Assembly (NCBI RefSeq): GCF_022095675.1
Contig: NZ_JAHYSG010000007.1
Location: forward strand, 1 to 64,000
DNA length: 64,000 nucleotides
Direction of reading: 5' to 3'
From: Dactylosporangium sp. AC04546
GTDB lineage: Bacteria; Actinomycetota; Actinomycetes; Mycobacteriales; Micromonosporaceae
Shown here: positions 23,881 to 32,278 of the stretch, one piece after another
Position numbering within the stretch: the first letter of the stretch is position 1
Layout: each line of letters begins with the position of its first letter
The notes under the pieces: generated by a model
Seen by the model: only the letters and a program-made list of their open reading frames with translations
Database searches by the model: none
What the model was told of the DNA's origin: nothing
Program-made: the position numbers and the translations under genes

Positions 23881-25482
23881 TCAACGAATCAGTGCCTCGA
23901 CGAGCTGCCAGGGGCGCCCGTCGACGAGGTCCGTGCCGCGCGAGACGAGCCGGTTGCGGCTCTGTGCCGGGGTGAGCTCGGCCGTCGCGACCTCCTGGTC
24001 CGGCTCGACCAGCGTGGTCACCGGGTGCGAGATCCGGCCGGTGAACGGCCCCTCCCACTGGGTCCACAGGGTGAAGTCGGGGCTCAGCGCGTAGAACGCC
24101 GACGCCTTGCCGAGCGGCGCCGCCGCGACGATGTTGAGCCGGTTCTCGGCCGCGCGCTCGGGCAGGCCCAGGCGCACCTCCCAGTCCTCGGCCGGGGTGA
24201 ACGGCACGGCCACCACGTCGGCGTCGAGGATCGTCGCCACGCGGAACACCTCGGGGTACACCGCGTCGTCGCCGACGACGACCACGAGCCGCCCCCACGG
24301 CAGGTCGAACGTCTCCAGCCGGTCGCCCAGCCGTGACGTGGCGATCCGCTGGACGGCGTGCAGCTGCGGCTGGCGGCCGACGATGCCGGCCGCGGTGACC
24401 ACCAGGCCGACGTGCGCGTCGCCGTCGAGCACGCTCGTCACGGCGACCGCCTCGGTGCCGGCCAGCAGCTCGCTGAGGATGCCGGGCGTCGCCGCGTCCT
24501 GGAGCTCGGGCAGGACCAGCAGCTGCGCCCCGGCCGCCAGGGCCCGCCGCACTCCGGCCGTCAGGTCCCCCGCTCGTACCACGGCCGCCGTGATCTTCTC
24601 TTCGCCGGCCGGTCGGCGGCCGTTGGTCGCCGGTTGCTGACCGATCGGCGCGTAGAGCGCCGGGCGGCGGGCCGCGAAGACGTCCGTGCCGTCGGGGCGC
24701 CGCTTGTCGCGGGCCGTCGTCACGTCGATGTCGGCGACGACGACCGCCTCGCCGGTGCGCGGCCCTTTGGCGACGACCGTGCCGTCGGGGGCGACGATCT
24801 GGCTCTCGCCGGCGCCGTGCAGCCACTCCGCCGGTACCTTGAGGCCCGCGCTGATGGTGCCGAGGTGCTCGGCCGGCAGCAGCGGGCCGACCTTGTTGGC
24901 CGCGACGACCCAGACCTTGTTCTCGGCGGCCCGCACCGGGATGTGCAGGCTCGCCTCGTCGGTGGCGAACGAGTTCAGGCTGTTGAGCAGCAGCTCCGCG
25001 CCGCGGACGGCGAGCCCGCGGGTGACCTCGGGCGCCACGCCCTCCATGCAGGCGTACATCCCCAGTGCGCCGAACGGCGTCCGCACGATCGGCCCGGTCT
25101 CGCTGCCCCGGTGGAGGTGGTCGTTCTCGCTGCCCATGAGCGTCTGCTTGTCGCTCTGCCCGATGAGGTCGCCGGCCGGGTCGAACAGCAGGTTGGTGCC
25201 GGTCGTGCGGCCGTCGCCCCGGGCGAGGGTAACGTTGATCTTGACGTAGACGCTGTGCTCGCGCGCCTTCGCGGCGATCGCGGTGAGAAAGTCGTCGCCT
25301 TCGCGGCACGCCATCCGCCGGGCGTGCTCGCGGTCGTCGTACCACGACAGGTGATTGCAGAACTCCGGTAACACGACGAGCTCGGCGCCTTCAGCGGCGG
25401 CCGCGTCGATCATCCGCAGGCAGGTCGCAAGGTTCGCGGCCACATCCTGGCCGGCTTCAAACTGGACAGCGGCAACCCGCAC
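23881..25482 (-). CDS. Tandem carbon-nitrogen hydrolase (nitrilase superfamily), second domain catalytically degenerate
   Basis: A 533-aa protein of two nitrilase-fold domains; usual members have one (about 270 aa). Domain 1 (1-265) has the full triad Glu40 (VLPEF), Lys112 (SDKQT) and Cys145 (MYACMEG), so it should hydrolyse an amide or nitrile. Domain 2 (about 300-525) keeps LPELQD and the VPFTPAEDWEVRLGLPERAAEN dimer region but has VGDDAVYPE where the nucleophilic Cys belongs and no clear Lys, so it is probably structural. GTG 25482 follows AGGAGG. Operator 2 and the divergent Dabb gene lie upstream; the 60-bp gap to the RCCR-like operon has its own operator. It may open or deamidate a nitrogen-containing breakdown product. 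Confidence 0.8.
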   Translation of the reverse strand: MRVAAVQFEAGQDVAANLATCLRMIDAAAAEGAELVVLPEFCNHLSWYDDREHARRMACREGDDFLTAIAAKAREHSVYVKINVTLARGDGRTTGTNLLFDPAGDLIGQSDKQTLMGSENDHLHRGSETGPIVRTPFGALGMYACMEGVAPEVTRGLAVRGAELLLNSLNSFATDEASLHIPVRAAENKVWVVAANKVGPLLPAEHLGTISAGLKVPAEWLHGAGESQIVAPDGTVVAKGPRTGEAVVVADIDVTTARDKRRPDGTDVFAARRPALYAPIGQQPATNGRRPAGEEKITAAVVRAGDLTAGVRRALAAGAQLLVLPELQDAATPGILSELLAGTEAVAVTSVLDGDAHVGLVVTAAGIVGRQPQLHAVQRIATSRLGDRLETFDLPWGRLVVVVGDDAVYPEVFRVATILDADVVAVPFTPAEDWEVRLGLPERAAENRLNIVAAAPLGKASAFYALSPDFTLWTQWEGPFTGRISHPVTTLVEPDQEVATAELTPAQSRNRLVSRGTDLVDGRPWQLVEALIR

Positions 25483-25494
25483 CGGGGCCTCCTG

Positions 25495-25519
25495 GTTCCT
25501 CTAGCGGAACAGTGTTTCC
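25495..25519. promoter_or_regulatory. IclR-type operator 2, between nitrilase and Dabb genes
   Basis: On the minus strand: GGAAAC, three bases, GTTCCGC, three bases, AGGAAC, the same composite as operator 6 at 44838. It lies 13 bases upstream of the nitrilase start and 50 upstream of the divergent Dabb start, so it may control both. Confidence 0.65.
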
Positions 25520-25570
25520 CGAACATACACTCAGCGCGCGTTCCTCAACAGTGCTCGGGAGGCCAGGACC

Positions 25571-25846
25571 GTGCTCACCCACGTCGTCGTCATGAAGTTC
25601 ACGGACCCCGCGGACGCTCCGGAAGCCAAGGCCAGACTGGCAGCCCTGCTGGGCGTGGTGCCGCAGATCCGCACAATCCAGGTGGAGCTGGACACGCTGC
25701 GCACAGAGGTCTCGTACGACCTGCTGGTCATCACGACGCACGACAACGCGGACGGCCTGCGCGGCTACCAGCAGCACGAGGCCCACCTGGAACTGGCGGG
25801 CTGGCTGCGCCCCCGCCTGGCAACGCGCGCGGTGGTCGACTACTGA
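25571..25846 (+). CDS. Dabb-domain (stress-responsive alpha/beta barrel) protein
   Basis: A 91-aa protein covering one Dabb domain: LTHVVVMKFTDPAD at the start, a central helix LAALLGVVPQIRTIQV, YDLLVITTHDNADGL and a terminal H-x-L-x4-WLRP strand. Dabb proteins are small dimeric barrels; some act as enzymes on polyketide or aromatic rings, others have no known role. The GTG at 25571 lies 88 bp from the divergent nitrilase gene, and the two share operator 2. It is the only plus-strand gene in this part of the cluster. It is short but has good coding character and family match. Confidence 0.75.
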   Translation: MLTHVVVMKFTDPADAPEAKARLAALLGVVPQIRTIQVELDTLRTEVSYDLLVITTHDNADGLRGYQQHEAHLELAGWLRPRLATRAVVDY

Positions 25847-25973
25847 CGAAGGCGGTTCGGGGTCGGCCTCCATCCGGTCGGCTGTCGCGGTCATCGAGCG
25901 ACCCTCTCGGAGCAGCGACACGGCCCGCAGTGACGGCCCAGCACGGGCGCGCGGCGCCCCTTGCCGGCGCGCC

Positions 25974-26029
25974 CATGATCAAGGGAAGGATCTGGTCGCT
26001 ATGACAGCCAGATCCTTCCCTTGATCATG
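25974..26029. repeat. 22-bp perfect inverted repeat with 12-base loop
   Basis: Arms 25974-25995 and 26008-26029 are perfectly complementary; the arm contains GATCAAGGGAAGGATCT. It would form a very stable hairpin in RNA. It lacks a U-run. It may be a bidirectional terminator for the convergent genes or the end of a small mobile element. Confidence 0.8.
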
Positions 26030-26080
26030 GAAGGTCGGTTGCGCTTGCGTATTCCGCGCAACCACTGATAACCGAAATGT

Positions 26081-26115
26081 CGGATATGTCAGGCACGAAG
26101 TGCCGGACATATCCG
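26081..26115. repeat. 16-bp inverted repeat with 3-base loop
   Basis: Arms 26081-26096 and 26100-26115 pair with one mismatch around GAA. The core GGATATGTC / GACATATCC recurs in part within the next hairpin's loop. Such a tight palindrome could be a regulator site or an RNA hairpin. Confidence 0.7.
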
Positions 26116-26157
26116 GAAAGGGTTCGGTACCCCGCCGCTGACCCGCTCCACTGCGTC

Positions 26158-26226
26158 GATCTTGGAGTTGTGGTCCCGTGTTTATCCGCATATGTCCGGC
26201 ATATTCGGGACCACAATTCCAAGATC
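26158..26226. repeat. 21-bp inverted repeat with 27-base loop
   Basis: Arms 26158-26178 and 26206-26226 pair with one mismatch; the arm contains TTGTGGTCCCG. The loop contains CATATGTCCGGCATA, related to the neighbouring palindrome. It ends about 46 bp before the aldehyde dehydrogenase stop. Confidence 0.75.
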
Positions 26227-26272
26227 GCGACGCTTGGGGTGACGCGGCGGCGCGGCGGGGTGGGGTGGGGCG

Positions 26273-27709
26273 TCAGGACGGGTAGGCGCCTGGCGGGAGG
26301 CCGGCGCCGCCCGGGCGGAACGGGCCCGGGGCGTGGATCACGCAGGGCTGGACGTACTCGGCCAGGCCCTCCTCGGCGTACTCGCGGCCCCAGCCCGAGC
26401 GTTTCACGCCGCCGAACGGGGCGCGCAGCGACATGCCCGTGCGGTTGTGGGTGTTGACGAAGACGAAGCCCGCCTCCAGCTCGCGGGCGAAGGCGAACGC
26501 CCGCTCCTCGTCGGCGCTCCAGACCGATGCTCCCAGGCCCAGGTCGTCGTCGTTGGCCCAGGACAGGACCTCGGCCTCGGTGTCGTACGGGACCAGGGGG
26601 ACCAGTGGGGCGAACTGCTCCTCGCGCAGCAGGGCCGCGTCCGGGGCGGGGGAGACGGCCAGGAACGGTGCGACGAAGTGGCCGGCCGTGAGGTCGGTGT
26701 CCGGGGCCGTGCTGCCCAGGGGGACCAGGTCGGCGGCCCGGGCCGTCGCCAGCAGGTCAGCCGCCCGGGACCGGGCCTCGGCTGAGATCATCGGGCCCAC
26801 CGTGACGCCCGGGGCCAGCGGGTCGCCCAGCACGGCCACCCGCCGCGCCGCCGCCTCGTACGCGGAGACGAACGGGGCCAGCAGCGCGCGGGGGACGTAC
26901 AGGCGCTTCGCCGCCATGCAGACCTGGCCGCTCGTGGCCAGGCTCGCCAGTACCAGACGATCCATCGCGGCGTCGTCCGGCACGACGTCGTCGAGGAACA
27001 CCGCCGGGTCGTTGCCGCCCAGTTCCATCACCGTCGGGATCAGCTGGTCGGCCGCCGCGGTGGCGATCGCGCGGCCGGCCGTCTCGCCGCCCGTGAACGC
27101 CACCTTGCGGACCAGGCGGTGGGTGGTCAGGGCGGCGACCAGCGGGGCGTGGCCGTGCAGGGCGCGCAGAACGCCGTCCGGCAGGTACTCGCGCATGATG
27201 CGGACGACGCGGTCGATCGTCAGCGGGCCGAGTGGTGACGGCTTCACGATGATGGTGTTGCCGGCCGCCAGCGCGGGGGCGATCTTCAGCATGGCCAGGA
27301 TCACCGGAGCGTTCCACGGGGTGACCGCCACGACCACGCCGTACGGCTTGTACCGCACGACCAGGCGGCCGTCGGCGTCGTCCACGACGCGGTCGGGGAG
27401 CGGGGCGTGGGCGAGGACCCAGCGCAGGTACTTCACCGCGAAGCCGATCTCGCCGCGGCAGTCCGCCAGGGGCTTGCCGATCTCGCGGGCCATCAGCGTG
27501 GCCAGCTCGTCCAGCTCCGACTCGACGGCGTCGGCCGCGCGGGACAGGGCGGCCAGGCGTACGTCGGGCGGCGTCGAGGACCAGGCGCGATACGCACGGT
27601 GCGCGTCGCGGACCGCGTCGTCCACCCGGTCCGGGATGTTGCGGACCACGGCGTCGACGTGGCCGACGATCTCCGTGCAGCGGGCGGGGTTCGCGCGGGC
27701 GATGGTCAT
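26273..27709 (-). CDS. NAD(P)-dependent aldehyde dehydrogenase
   Basis: A 478-aa enzyme that oxidises an aldehyde to the acid. Catalytic glutamate is in MELGGNDP and the nucleophilic Cys in SGQVCMAAKR; PWNAPV and AFTGGETAGR are cofactor-binding landmarks, and PFGGVKRSGWGRE closes the fold. Length matches the succinate-semialdehyde / betaine aldehyde dehydrogenase branch. ATG 27709 overlaps the stop of the FAD-monooxygenase gene. It is the last gene of the operon starting at 33520. It could act on a fatty or phytyl-type aldehyde or on an aldehyde acid from ring cleavage; the sequence does not decide. Confidence 0.85.
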   Translation of the reverse strand: MTIARANPARCTEIVGHVDAVVRNIPDRVDDAVRDAHRAYRAWSSTPPDVRLAALSRAADAVESELDELATLMAREIGKPLADCRGEIGFAVKYLRWVLAHAPLPDRVVDDADGRLVVRYKPYGVVVAVTPWNAPVILAMLKIAPALAAGNTIIVKPSPLGPLTIDRVVRIMREYLPDGVLRALHGHAPLVAALTTHRLVRKVAFTGGETAGRAIATAAADQLIPTVMELGGNDPAVFLDDVVPDDAAMDRLVLASLATSGQVCMAAKRLYVPRALLAPFVSAYEAAARRVAVLGDPLAPGVTVGPMISAEARSRAADLLATARAADLVPLGSTAPDTDLTAGHFVAPFLAVSPAPDAALLREEQFAPLVPLVPYDTEAEVLSWANDDDLGLGASVWSADEERAFAFARELEAGFVFVNTHNRTGMSLRAPFGGVKRSGWGREYAEEGLAEYVQPCVIHAPGPFRPGGAGLPPGAYPS

Positions 27710-28848
27710 GCCGCGGTCTCCCGCAGCGCGGCGATCATCGACGACTTCAGCAGGTACGTGCGGGCCGCGACCGGGTCCGCGGCGAGGGCGCGCAGCTCGT
27801 CGGCGTACGCCGAGGCGCCGCCCGAGCGCAGCTTCTCCCAGTTGCGGTGCGTGCTCGCCTGGACGTGGTCGCGGGCCACGATCCGCCGCGCGTCGGCGAC
27901 CGCCGAGAGCCGCGCGTCGTCGCCGTCAGCGACCGCCCGGGCGAGCAGGACCGCGTCGTGGATGCCGGAGTTCATGCCCATGCCGCCGAGGGGGTTGTTG
28001 ATGTGCGCGGCGTCCCCGGCGAGCAGCACGCGGCCCTGCCGGAAGGAGGCGGCGATGCGCTGGTGGACGCGGTACAGCGTGGTGTGCGCGACCCGCCACG
28101 GACGCCCAGGGTCGGCCACGCCCAGCAGCCGCGGGGGGAGCCGTTCCAGCTCGGCGGCGTCGGGGGTGTCCGGCGGCGTCGGCAGCAGGACCCGCCAGTG
28201 GTCCGGCGTCTGGAGCAGCACCAGCCACTCGGCCGGGTCGAACAGGTAGTTCACGGCGGCGATCCCGGGCAGCAGCGCCGTCAGGTCCTCGGCGGTCGAG
28301 CCGACCAGGAACCGCTCGGGGTACGTGATGCCCTCGAAGGAGGTGCCGTGCAGCGTGCGGCGCACGGCCGAGTTGGCGCCGTCGGCGCCGATGAGCCAGT
28401 CGCCGCGGAACTCCTCGCCCGCCTCGGTGCGCACGGTGACGCCGGTCGCGTCCTGGGTGACGCCGCCGAGCGCCACCGCCTGGCCGAACCGGACCGTGCC
28501 CTCGGGCAGGTGCGGCAGGGCGATGCGGGTGAACTTGCTCTGTTCGAGCTGGAGGCGGAAGGGGTACCGCGTGTCGCCCGCCAGCAGCCCGAGGTCCAGC
28601 TCGGCGATGATGCCGCCGCCGCGCTCGCGGTACTGGAACGTGGGGGACACGAGTCCCTGGGCGAGCATCGGCTCGATGACGCCCAGGTCGGCCAGCATCT
28701 CCAGCGACGGCGGGTGGAAGGTCGAGGCGCGCGACTCGGTGGCCAGGTCCGCCCCGGCCTCCAGCACGGTCACGGGCACGCCGGCCCGGCGCAGCGTGAG
28801 CGCGGCGGTCAGCCCGACCGGGCCGGCCCCGGCGACGATGACGGTCAT
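27706..28848 (-). CDS. FAD-dependent monooxygenase (PHBH / aromatic hydroxylase family)
   Basis: A 380-aa class A flavoprotein monooxygenase. The FAD motif VIVAGAGPVGLTAAL is at residues 3-17, the DG motif appears as GADGANSAVRR, and the GD motif as LLAGDAAHINNPLGGMGMN. It lacks the C-terminal thioredoxin-like domain of phenol hydroxylases, so its size is near PHBH. It would hydroxylate an aromatic or pyrrolic ring using NAD(P)H and oxygen. Starts and stops overlap those of both neighbours (ATGA). In this operon it lies between a lyase and an aldehyde dehydrogenase. Substrate unknown. Confidence 0.85.
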   Translation of the reverse strand: MTVIVAGAGPVGLTAALTLRRAGVPVTVLEAGADLATESRASTFHPPSLEMLADLGVIEPMLAQGLVSPTFQYRERGGGIIAELDLGLLAGDTRYPFRLQLEQSKFTRIALPHLPEGTVRFGQAVALGGVTQDATGVTVRTEAGEEFRGDWLIGADGANSAVRRTLHGTSFEGITYPERFLVGSTAEDLTALLPGIAAVNYLFDPAEWLVLLQTPDHWRVLLPTPPDTPDAAELERLPPRLLGVADPGRPWRVAHTTLYRVHQRIAASFRQGRVLLAGDAAHINNPLGGMGMNSGIHDAVLLARAVADGDDARLSAVADARRIVARDHVQASTHRNWEKLRSGGASAYADELRALAADPVAARTYLLKSSMIAALRETAA

Positions 28849-29696
28849 GACGGCCCTCCGTAGCGGGAGTCGAGTGCCAGGGCGTCCGGCTGGCCGACGA
28901 GGGCGGTGAACGCCTGCCACGACAGTCGCGGCACCGCCCCGGCGTGGCCGGCGTGAGCGATGGCGGCGTAGGCCGCCCGGGCCGCTTCGAGCGCGGCGAG
29001 CAGCGGGGCGACCGGGTGCAGCACCAGGCGTACCCCCAGATCGGACAGCTCCTCGTCCGGCAGGCCGTCGCCGGTCGGCCCGCCCGCCTCCGAGCGGTTG
29101 ACCACGAGCGGGACGCCGGGCAGCGCGTCGTGCACGGCGGCGAGGCCGTCGCGGTCGCTGACGCCCTCGACGAAGACCGCGTCGGCCCCGGCCGCCACGT
29201 AGCGGGCGGAGCGTTCGATCGCGTCGGACAGGCCGGTGACCGAGTAGGCGTCGGTCCGGGCGACGAGCACCAGGCCGGTGCCGGCCTCGGCGACCGCCTG
29301 GATCTTCCCCGCGGCGGTGGCGGCGTCGACGACCTCCTTGCCGGCGAGGTGGCCGCAGCGCTTCGGGCTGACCTGGTCCTCGATGTGCAGGCCGGCGACC
29401 CCGGCGGCAGCGTACCGGCGGGCCGTCCACACGGCGTGGATCGCGGTGCCGTAGCCGGTGTCGGCGTCGGCGAGCAGCGGCACGCCGTCGAGGGCGGGGG
29501 CGATCGTGGCGGCGCGGTCGGCGATGTGGGTGCCGTGGACGTAGCCGAGGTCGGGCAGGCCCAGGGCGAGCGCGGCGACCGCGGCCCCGGACAGGTGCGC
29601 GGCCCGGAACCCGGCCGCGCGGGCGAGGGCCGCGGTCACCGGGTCGTAGACGCCCGCGAGGTGGGTGACGCCGGGACCGGCGAGGAGCGACCTCAC
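28845..29696 (-). CDS. Isocitrate lyase / PEP mutase superfamily enzyme
   Basis: A 283-aa TIM-barrel lyase. It has LADADTGYG (metal-binding aspartates) and KRCGH, the loop with the catalytic Cys of lyases such as methylisocitrate and 2,3-dimethylmalate lyase; IEDQV lies in between. The KRCGH loop argues for a C-C lyase rather than PEP mutase. Such an enzyme cuts a substituted malate or isocitrate into pyruvate or glyoxylate plus an acid, and would fit the end of a pathway through alkylmaleates. GTG 29696 is in a GTGA overlap with the upstream aldehyde dehydrogenase. Confidence 0.8.
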   Translation of the reverse strand: MRSLLAGPGVTHLAGVYDPVTAALARAAGFRAAHLSGAAVAALALGLPDLGYVHGTHIADRAATIAPALDGVPLLADADTGYGTAIHAVWTARRYAAAGVAGLHIEDQVSPKRCGHLAGKEVVDAATAAGKIQAVAEAGTGLVLVARTDAYSVTGLSDAIERSARYVAAGADAVFVEGVSDRDGLAAVHDALPGVPLVVNRSEAGGPTGDGLPDEELSDLGVRLVLHPVAPLLAALEAARAAYAAIAHAGHAGAVPRLSWQAFTALVGQPDALALDSRYGGPS

Positions 29697-31006
29697 CGGC
29701 CCTCCACGCCGGTGACGCGCGGGTTGGTGAAGAAGCGCAGCGTCTCCGCCGTACCCTCCTCGCCCAGGCCGGACACGCCCCACGCGGGCCGCGGCGTGAA
29801 CAGGTGCAGGCTCATCACCGACGACCCGTTCACCTTCACCTCGCCGGCCCGGACCCGCCGGGCGACCGCGAGCGCGGCGTCCTCGTCGGCGCCGAACACG
29901 TACCCCTCCAGGCCGTACTCGGTGTCGTTGGCGAGGGCCACCGCCTCCTCGACGGTGTCGTAGCCGTGGACGGTCGCGACCGGCCCGAAGATCTCGTGCC
30001 GGGCCGCTTCCGGGTCGGCCCCGGTGACCAGTGCGGGCGCGAAGTAGTCGCCCTCGGCGGGGACCGTGGTCCAGCGGTGCGCGGTGCCGCCGAGCGCGTC
30101 GAGCTGGTGGGCGACGAGCGAGCGGTGCCCGGCGTGGATGAGTGGGCCGAGGTCGGTGGCCGGGTCGGCCGGGTCGCCGACCCGCAACGCGGCCAGGCGC
30201 TCGCCGATCGCCGGCAGCAGCTCGGGCACCATCGAGTGGGGCGCGACGAGCCGGCCCAGGGCCCGGCACCACTGACCGTTGAGCGTGGTGAGCAGCTCGA
30301 CCGCGGCCCGGGCGGCGTCCTGCACCGAAGCGTCGGGCAGGACCACGAGCGGGTTGTTGCCGCCGAGCTCCAGCTGGGCCGGCTTGAGCTGGGCCGCGCA
30401 CTGGGCGGCGACGGCCCGGCCGCCGGGGACGCCGCCGGTGAACGACACCGCGCGGATGCGGGGGTCGCCGACGATCGCGGCGCCGACCGCCGGGCCGCCG
30501 TGCAGGATCTGCAGCACGCCCGGCGGCAGCAGCCCGGCGATCGTGCGCACGAGCAGGTCGGTGCCGTCGGCGGCGTGCTCGCTCGGCTTGACGACGGCCG
30601 GGCAGCCCGCGGCGAGGGCGTTGGCCGCCTTGTGCGCGGCCATCGGGGCGGGCGCGTTCCACGGGACCAGGCAGGCGGCCGGGCCCCACGGCAGCAGCTC
30701 GACGGTGACCTCGCGGCCGTCGTCGCGGGTGACCGTGCGGGTCAGCCAGCCCTCGCGCAGCTGGGCCGCGGCGAGCCGGAACGAGCCGGTGACGATGAAC
30801 CCGAGGGGCGTGGTCTGCCGGATCGGCACGCCGGTCGTGGCGCTCTCCAGCGCGACGAGCTCGCCGACGACCGGTTCCAGGGCGTCGGCGCAGGCGTCGA
30901 GCCGGTCGGCCCGCTCGTCCGGCGGCACGGCCGCCCACGCGGGCGCGGCCCTGTCGGCCGCGGCGAGCACCGCCTCGACCACGTCCGGCGCGCTGTCCGG
31001 CCGCAC
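29693..31006 (-). CDS. Aldehyde dehydrogenase family protein, second copy
   Basis: A 437-aa enzyme, somewhat shorter than the usual 470-500. The GTG start at 31006 skips part of the usual N-terminal strands. The catalytic glutamate (QLELGGNNP) and Cys (NGQWCRALGR) are present, as are PWNAPAP and SFTGGVPGGR. The C-terminal stretch SLHLFTPRPAWGVSGLGEEG differs from the usual PFGGxKxSG loop, which may change the aldehyde pocket. It begins one base after the acyl-CoA dehydrogenase stop, clearly in the same operon. Substrate unknown; it is only distantly similar to the 26273 enzyme. Confidence 0.8.
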   Translation of the reverse strand: MRPDSAPDVVEAVLAAADRAAPAWAAVPPDERADRLDACADALEPVVGELVALESATTGVPIRQTTPLGFIVTGSFRLAAAQLREGWLTRTVTRDDGREVTVELLPWGPAACLVPWNAPAPMAAHKAANALAAGCPAVVKPSEHAADGTDLLVRTIAGLLPPGVLQILHGGPAVGAAIVGDPRIRAVSFTGGVPGGRAVAAQCAAQLKPAQLELGGNNPLVVLPDASVQDAARAAVELLTTLNGQWCRALGRLVAPHSMVPELLPAIGERLAALRVGDPADPATDLGPLIHAGHRSLVAHQLDALGGTAHRWTTVPAEGDYFAPALVTGADPEAARHEIFGPVATVHGYDTVEEAVALANDTEYGLEGYVFGADEDAALAVARRVRAGEVKVNGSSVMSLHLFTPRPAWGVSGLGEEGTAETLRFFTNPRVTGVEGR

Positions 31007-31007
31007 G

Positions 31008-32267
31008 TCAGGCGCCCTTCGTGACGTTGGCGAAGAGGGCGTTCTCGGCGCCCGTCGTGACGATGTTGGCCGCCTCGAGGCGCCCGCGCTCCGCCGGGAA
31101 CGTCATGACCAGGGACATCGCGATGTCCCGCACGGCCCGCGCGATGACGCCCGAATTGGCGGTACCGCTGGTGCCGGTGCACTTCAGCGCGCCCACCGCG
31201 ACCTCGAAGCAGGCCTCGGTGATCGACCCCTTCGCCATGCGCCACTGCCGGAACACCTCGTCCTTGCCGCGCAGCGGCGGCTCCGAGGTCTCCAGCTCCA
31301 GCTGCCGGCGGATCCACAGGTACGCGGTCTCCAGACGTTCCGTCATGTCGCCGAAAAGTACCTGGTGCATCGGGCTGCTGGCGATGGGGCGGCCGGTGTC
31401 GGCGAACGCCTTGCCGGTCGTGGCGGCCAGCGCCGCGTCGTAGGCGGACTGGGCGGCGCCGAGGTACACCGCGGAGATCGCCAGCTGGTTGCCGACGAAC
31501 GAGCCGCGGCTCACCTGGAGCATCCGCACGAACGCGCCGGGCACGGTGAGCGCCTCGTCGGCCGGGATGAACACGTCCTTGAGCGTGATGCCCTGGTTCG
31601 CGGTGGCCCGCATGCCCAGCGCGTCCCAGGTCGGGCGCTCGCCGACGCCCTCGGCGTCGCGGGGCACGAAGAACGTGGCCAGCCCGGCGGCGGTGTCGGT
31701 GCCGTCGAGCCGGGCGGTGGTGAGGTAGTAGTCGGCGACGCCGGTGGCGCAGCCGAACGACTTCTCGCCGTTGAGCAGCCAGCCGCCGTCGACCTGGGTC
31801 GCCGTGGTGGTGATCGAGATGTTGGCGGCGGCGCTCTTCACCGACTCGCTGGCGAAGTTGGCCAGCCAGACGCCGCCGGCCATCCGGGTCAGCACCTTCT
31901 CGGCGAACGCCTGCACGGCGGGGATCTCGTCGGCCTCGAACAGGCCGGCCTTGATGGCCTCGAGCGGCAGCAGGCCGCGGGAGGCGCTGGTGTTGTGGAA
32001 GAAGTAGGCGAGGCCGGTCGACGCGCAGGCGCCGCCCATCGAGTACGTCGCCGCGGCCAGGTCGCGCAGCGTGCCGCCGAGGCCGCCGTACTCCTCCGGC
32101 ACGACCAGGCCGAGCAGGCCCGCGTCGCGCAGCCGGGCCACGTGCTCGACCGGGAACCGGCTCTCCGCGTCGGCCGACGCGGCCTGGTCGCGCAGGGCCG
32201 GCAGGACCGAGTCGACCCGCGCGGCGCGGTCCTGCTCGGCGTCGGTCATCGAATCGAGGAGTGCCAT
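31008..32267 (-). CDS. Acyl-CoA dehydrogenase-like flavoprotein
   Basis: A 419-aa ACAD-fold flavoprotein: VPEEYGGLGG near residue 56, central beta domain with GWLLNGEKSFGCATGVADYY, and a C-terminal helical domain. The usual base-bearing YEGT motif is not apparent at the end (TTGAENALFANVTKGA), so it could be an oxidase or monooxygenase relative such as the flavin-dependent hydroxylases of this fold, which use reduced flavin from a partner. The flavin reductase gene directly upstream supports that reading. ATG 32267 has AAAGGG at proper distance; ATG 32282, in an ATGA overlap with the upstream stop, would add MKGKP. Confidence 0.75.
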   Translation of the reverse strand: MALLDSMTDAEQDRAARVDSVLPALRDQAASADAESRFPVEHVARLRDAGLLGLVVPEEYGGLGGTLRDLAAATYSMGGACASTGLAYFFHNTSASRGLLPLEAIKAGLFEADEIPAVQAFAEKVLTRMAGGVWLANFASESVKSAAANISITTTATQVDGGWLLNGEKSFGCATGVADYYLTTARLDGTDTAAGLATFFVPRDAEGVGERPTWDALGMRATANQGITLKDVFIPADEALTVPGAFVRMLQVSRGSFVGNQLAISAVYLGAAQSAYDAALAATTGKAFADTGRPIASSPMHQVLFGDMTERLETAYLWIRRQLELETSEPPLRGKDEVFRQWRMAKGSITEACFEVAVGALKCTGTSGTANSGVIARAVRDIAMSLVMTFPAERGRLEAANIVTTGAENALFANVTKGA

Positions 32268-32278
32268 GGGTTTCCCTT

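Larger units (their letters stand above)
25847..26272. other. 426-bp gene-free region, locally less G+C-rich, with three hairpins
   Basis: This stretch separates the convergent Dabb and aldehyde dehydrogenase genes. It holds three long inverted repeats (separate entries) and words such as GGATATGTC and CATATGTCCGG that recur in both orientations. ORFs crossing it show no family resemblance and read through the palindromes. No operator of the GAAAC type is present. I see no transposase gene. Confidence 0.6.

Noticed and set aside
26077..26457. 126-codon frame starting MSDMSGTKCRTYPERV
   Set aside because: It runs through two inverted repeats and then antisense into the aldehyde dehydrogenase; no family resemblance, no ribosome site.
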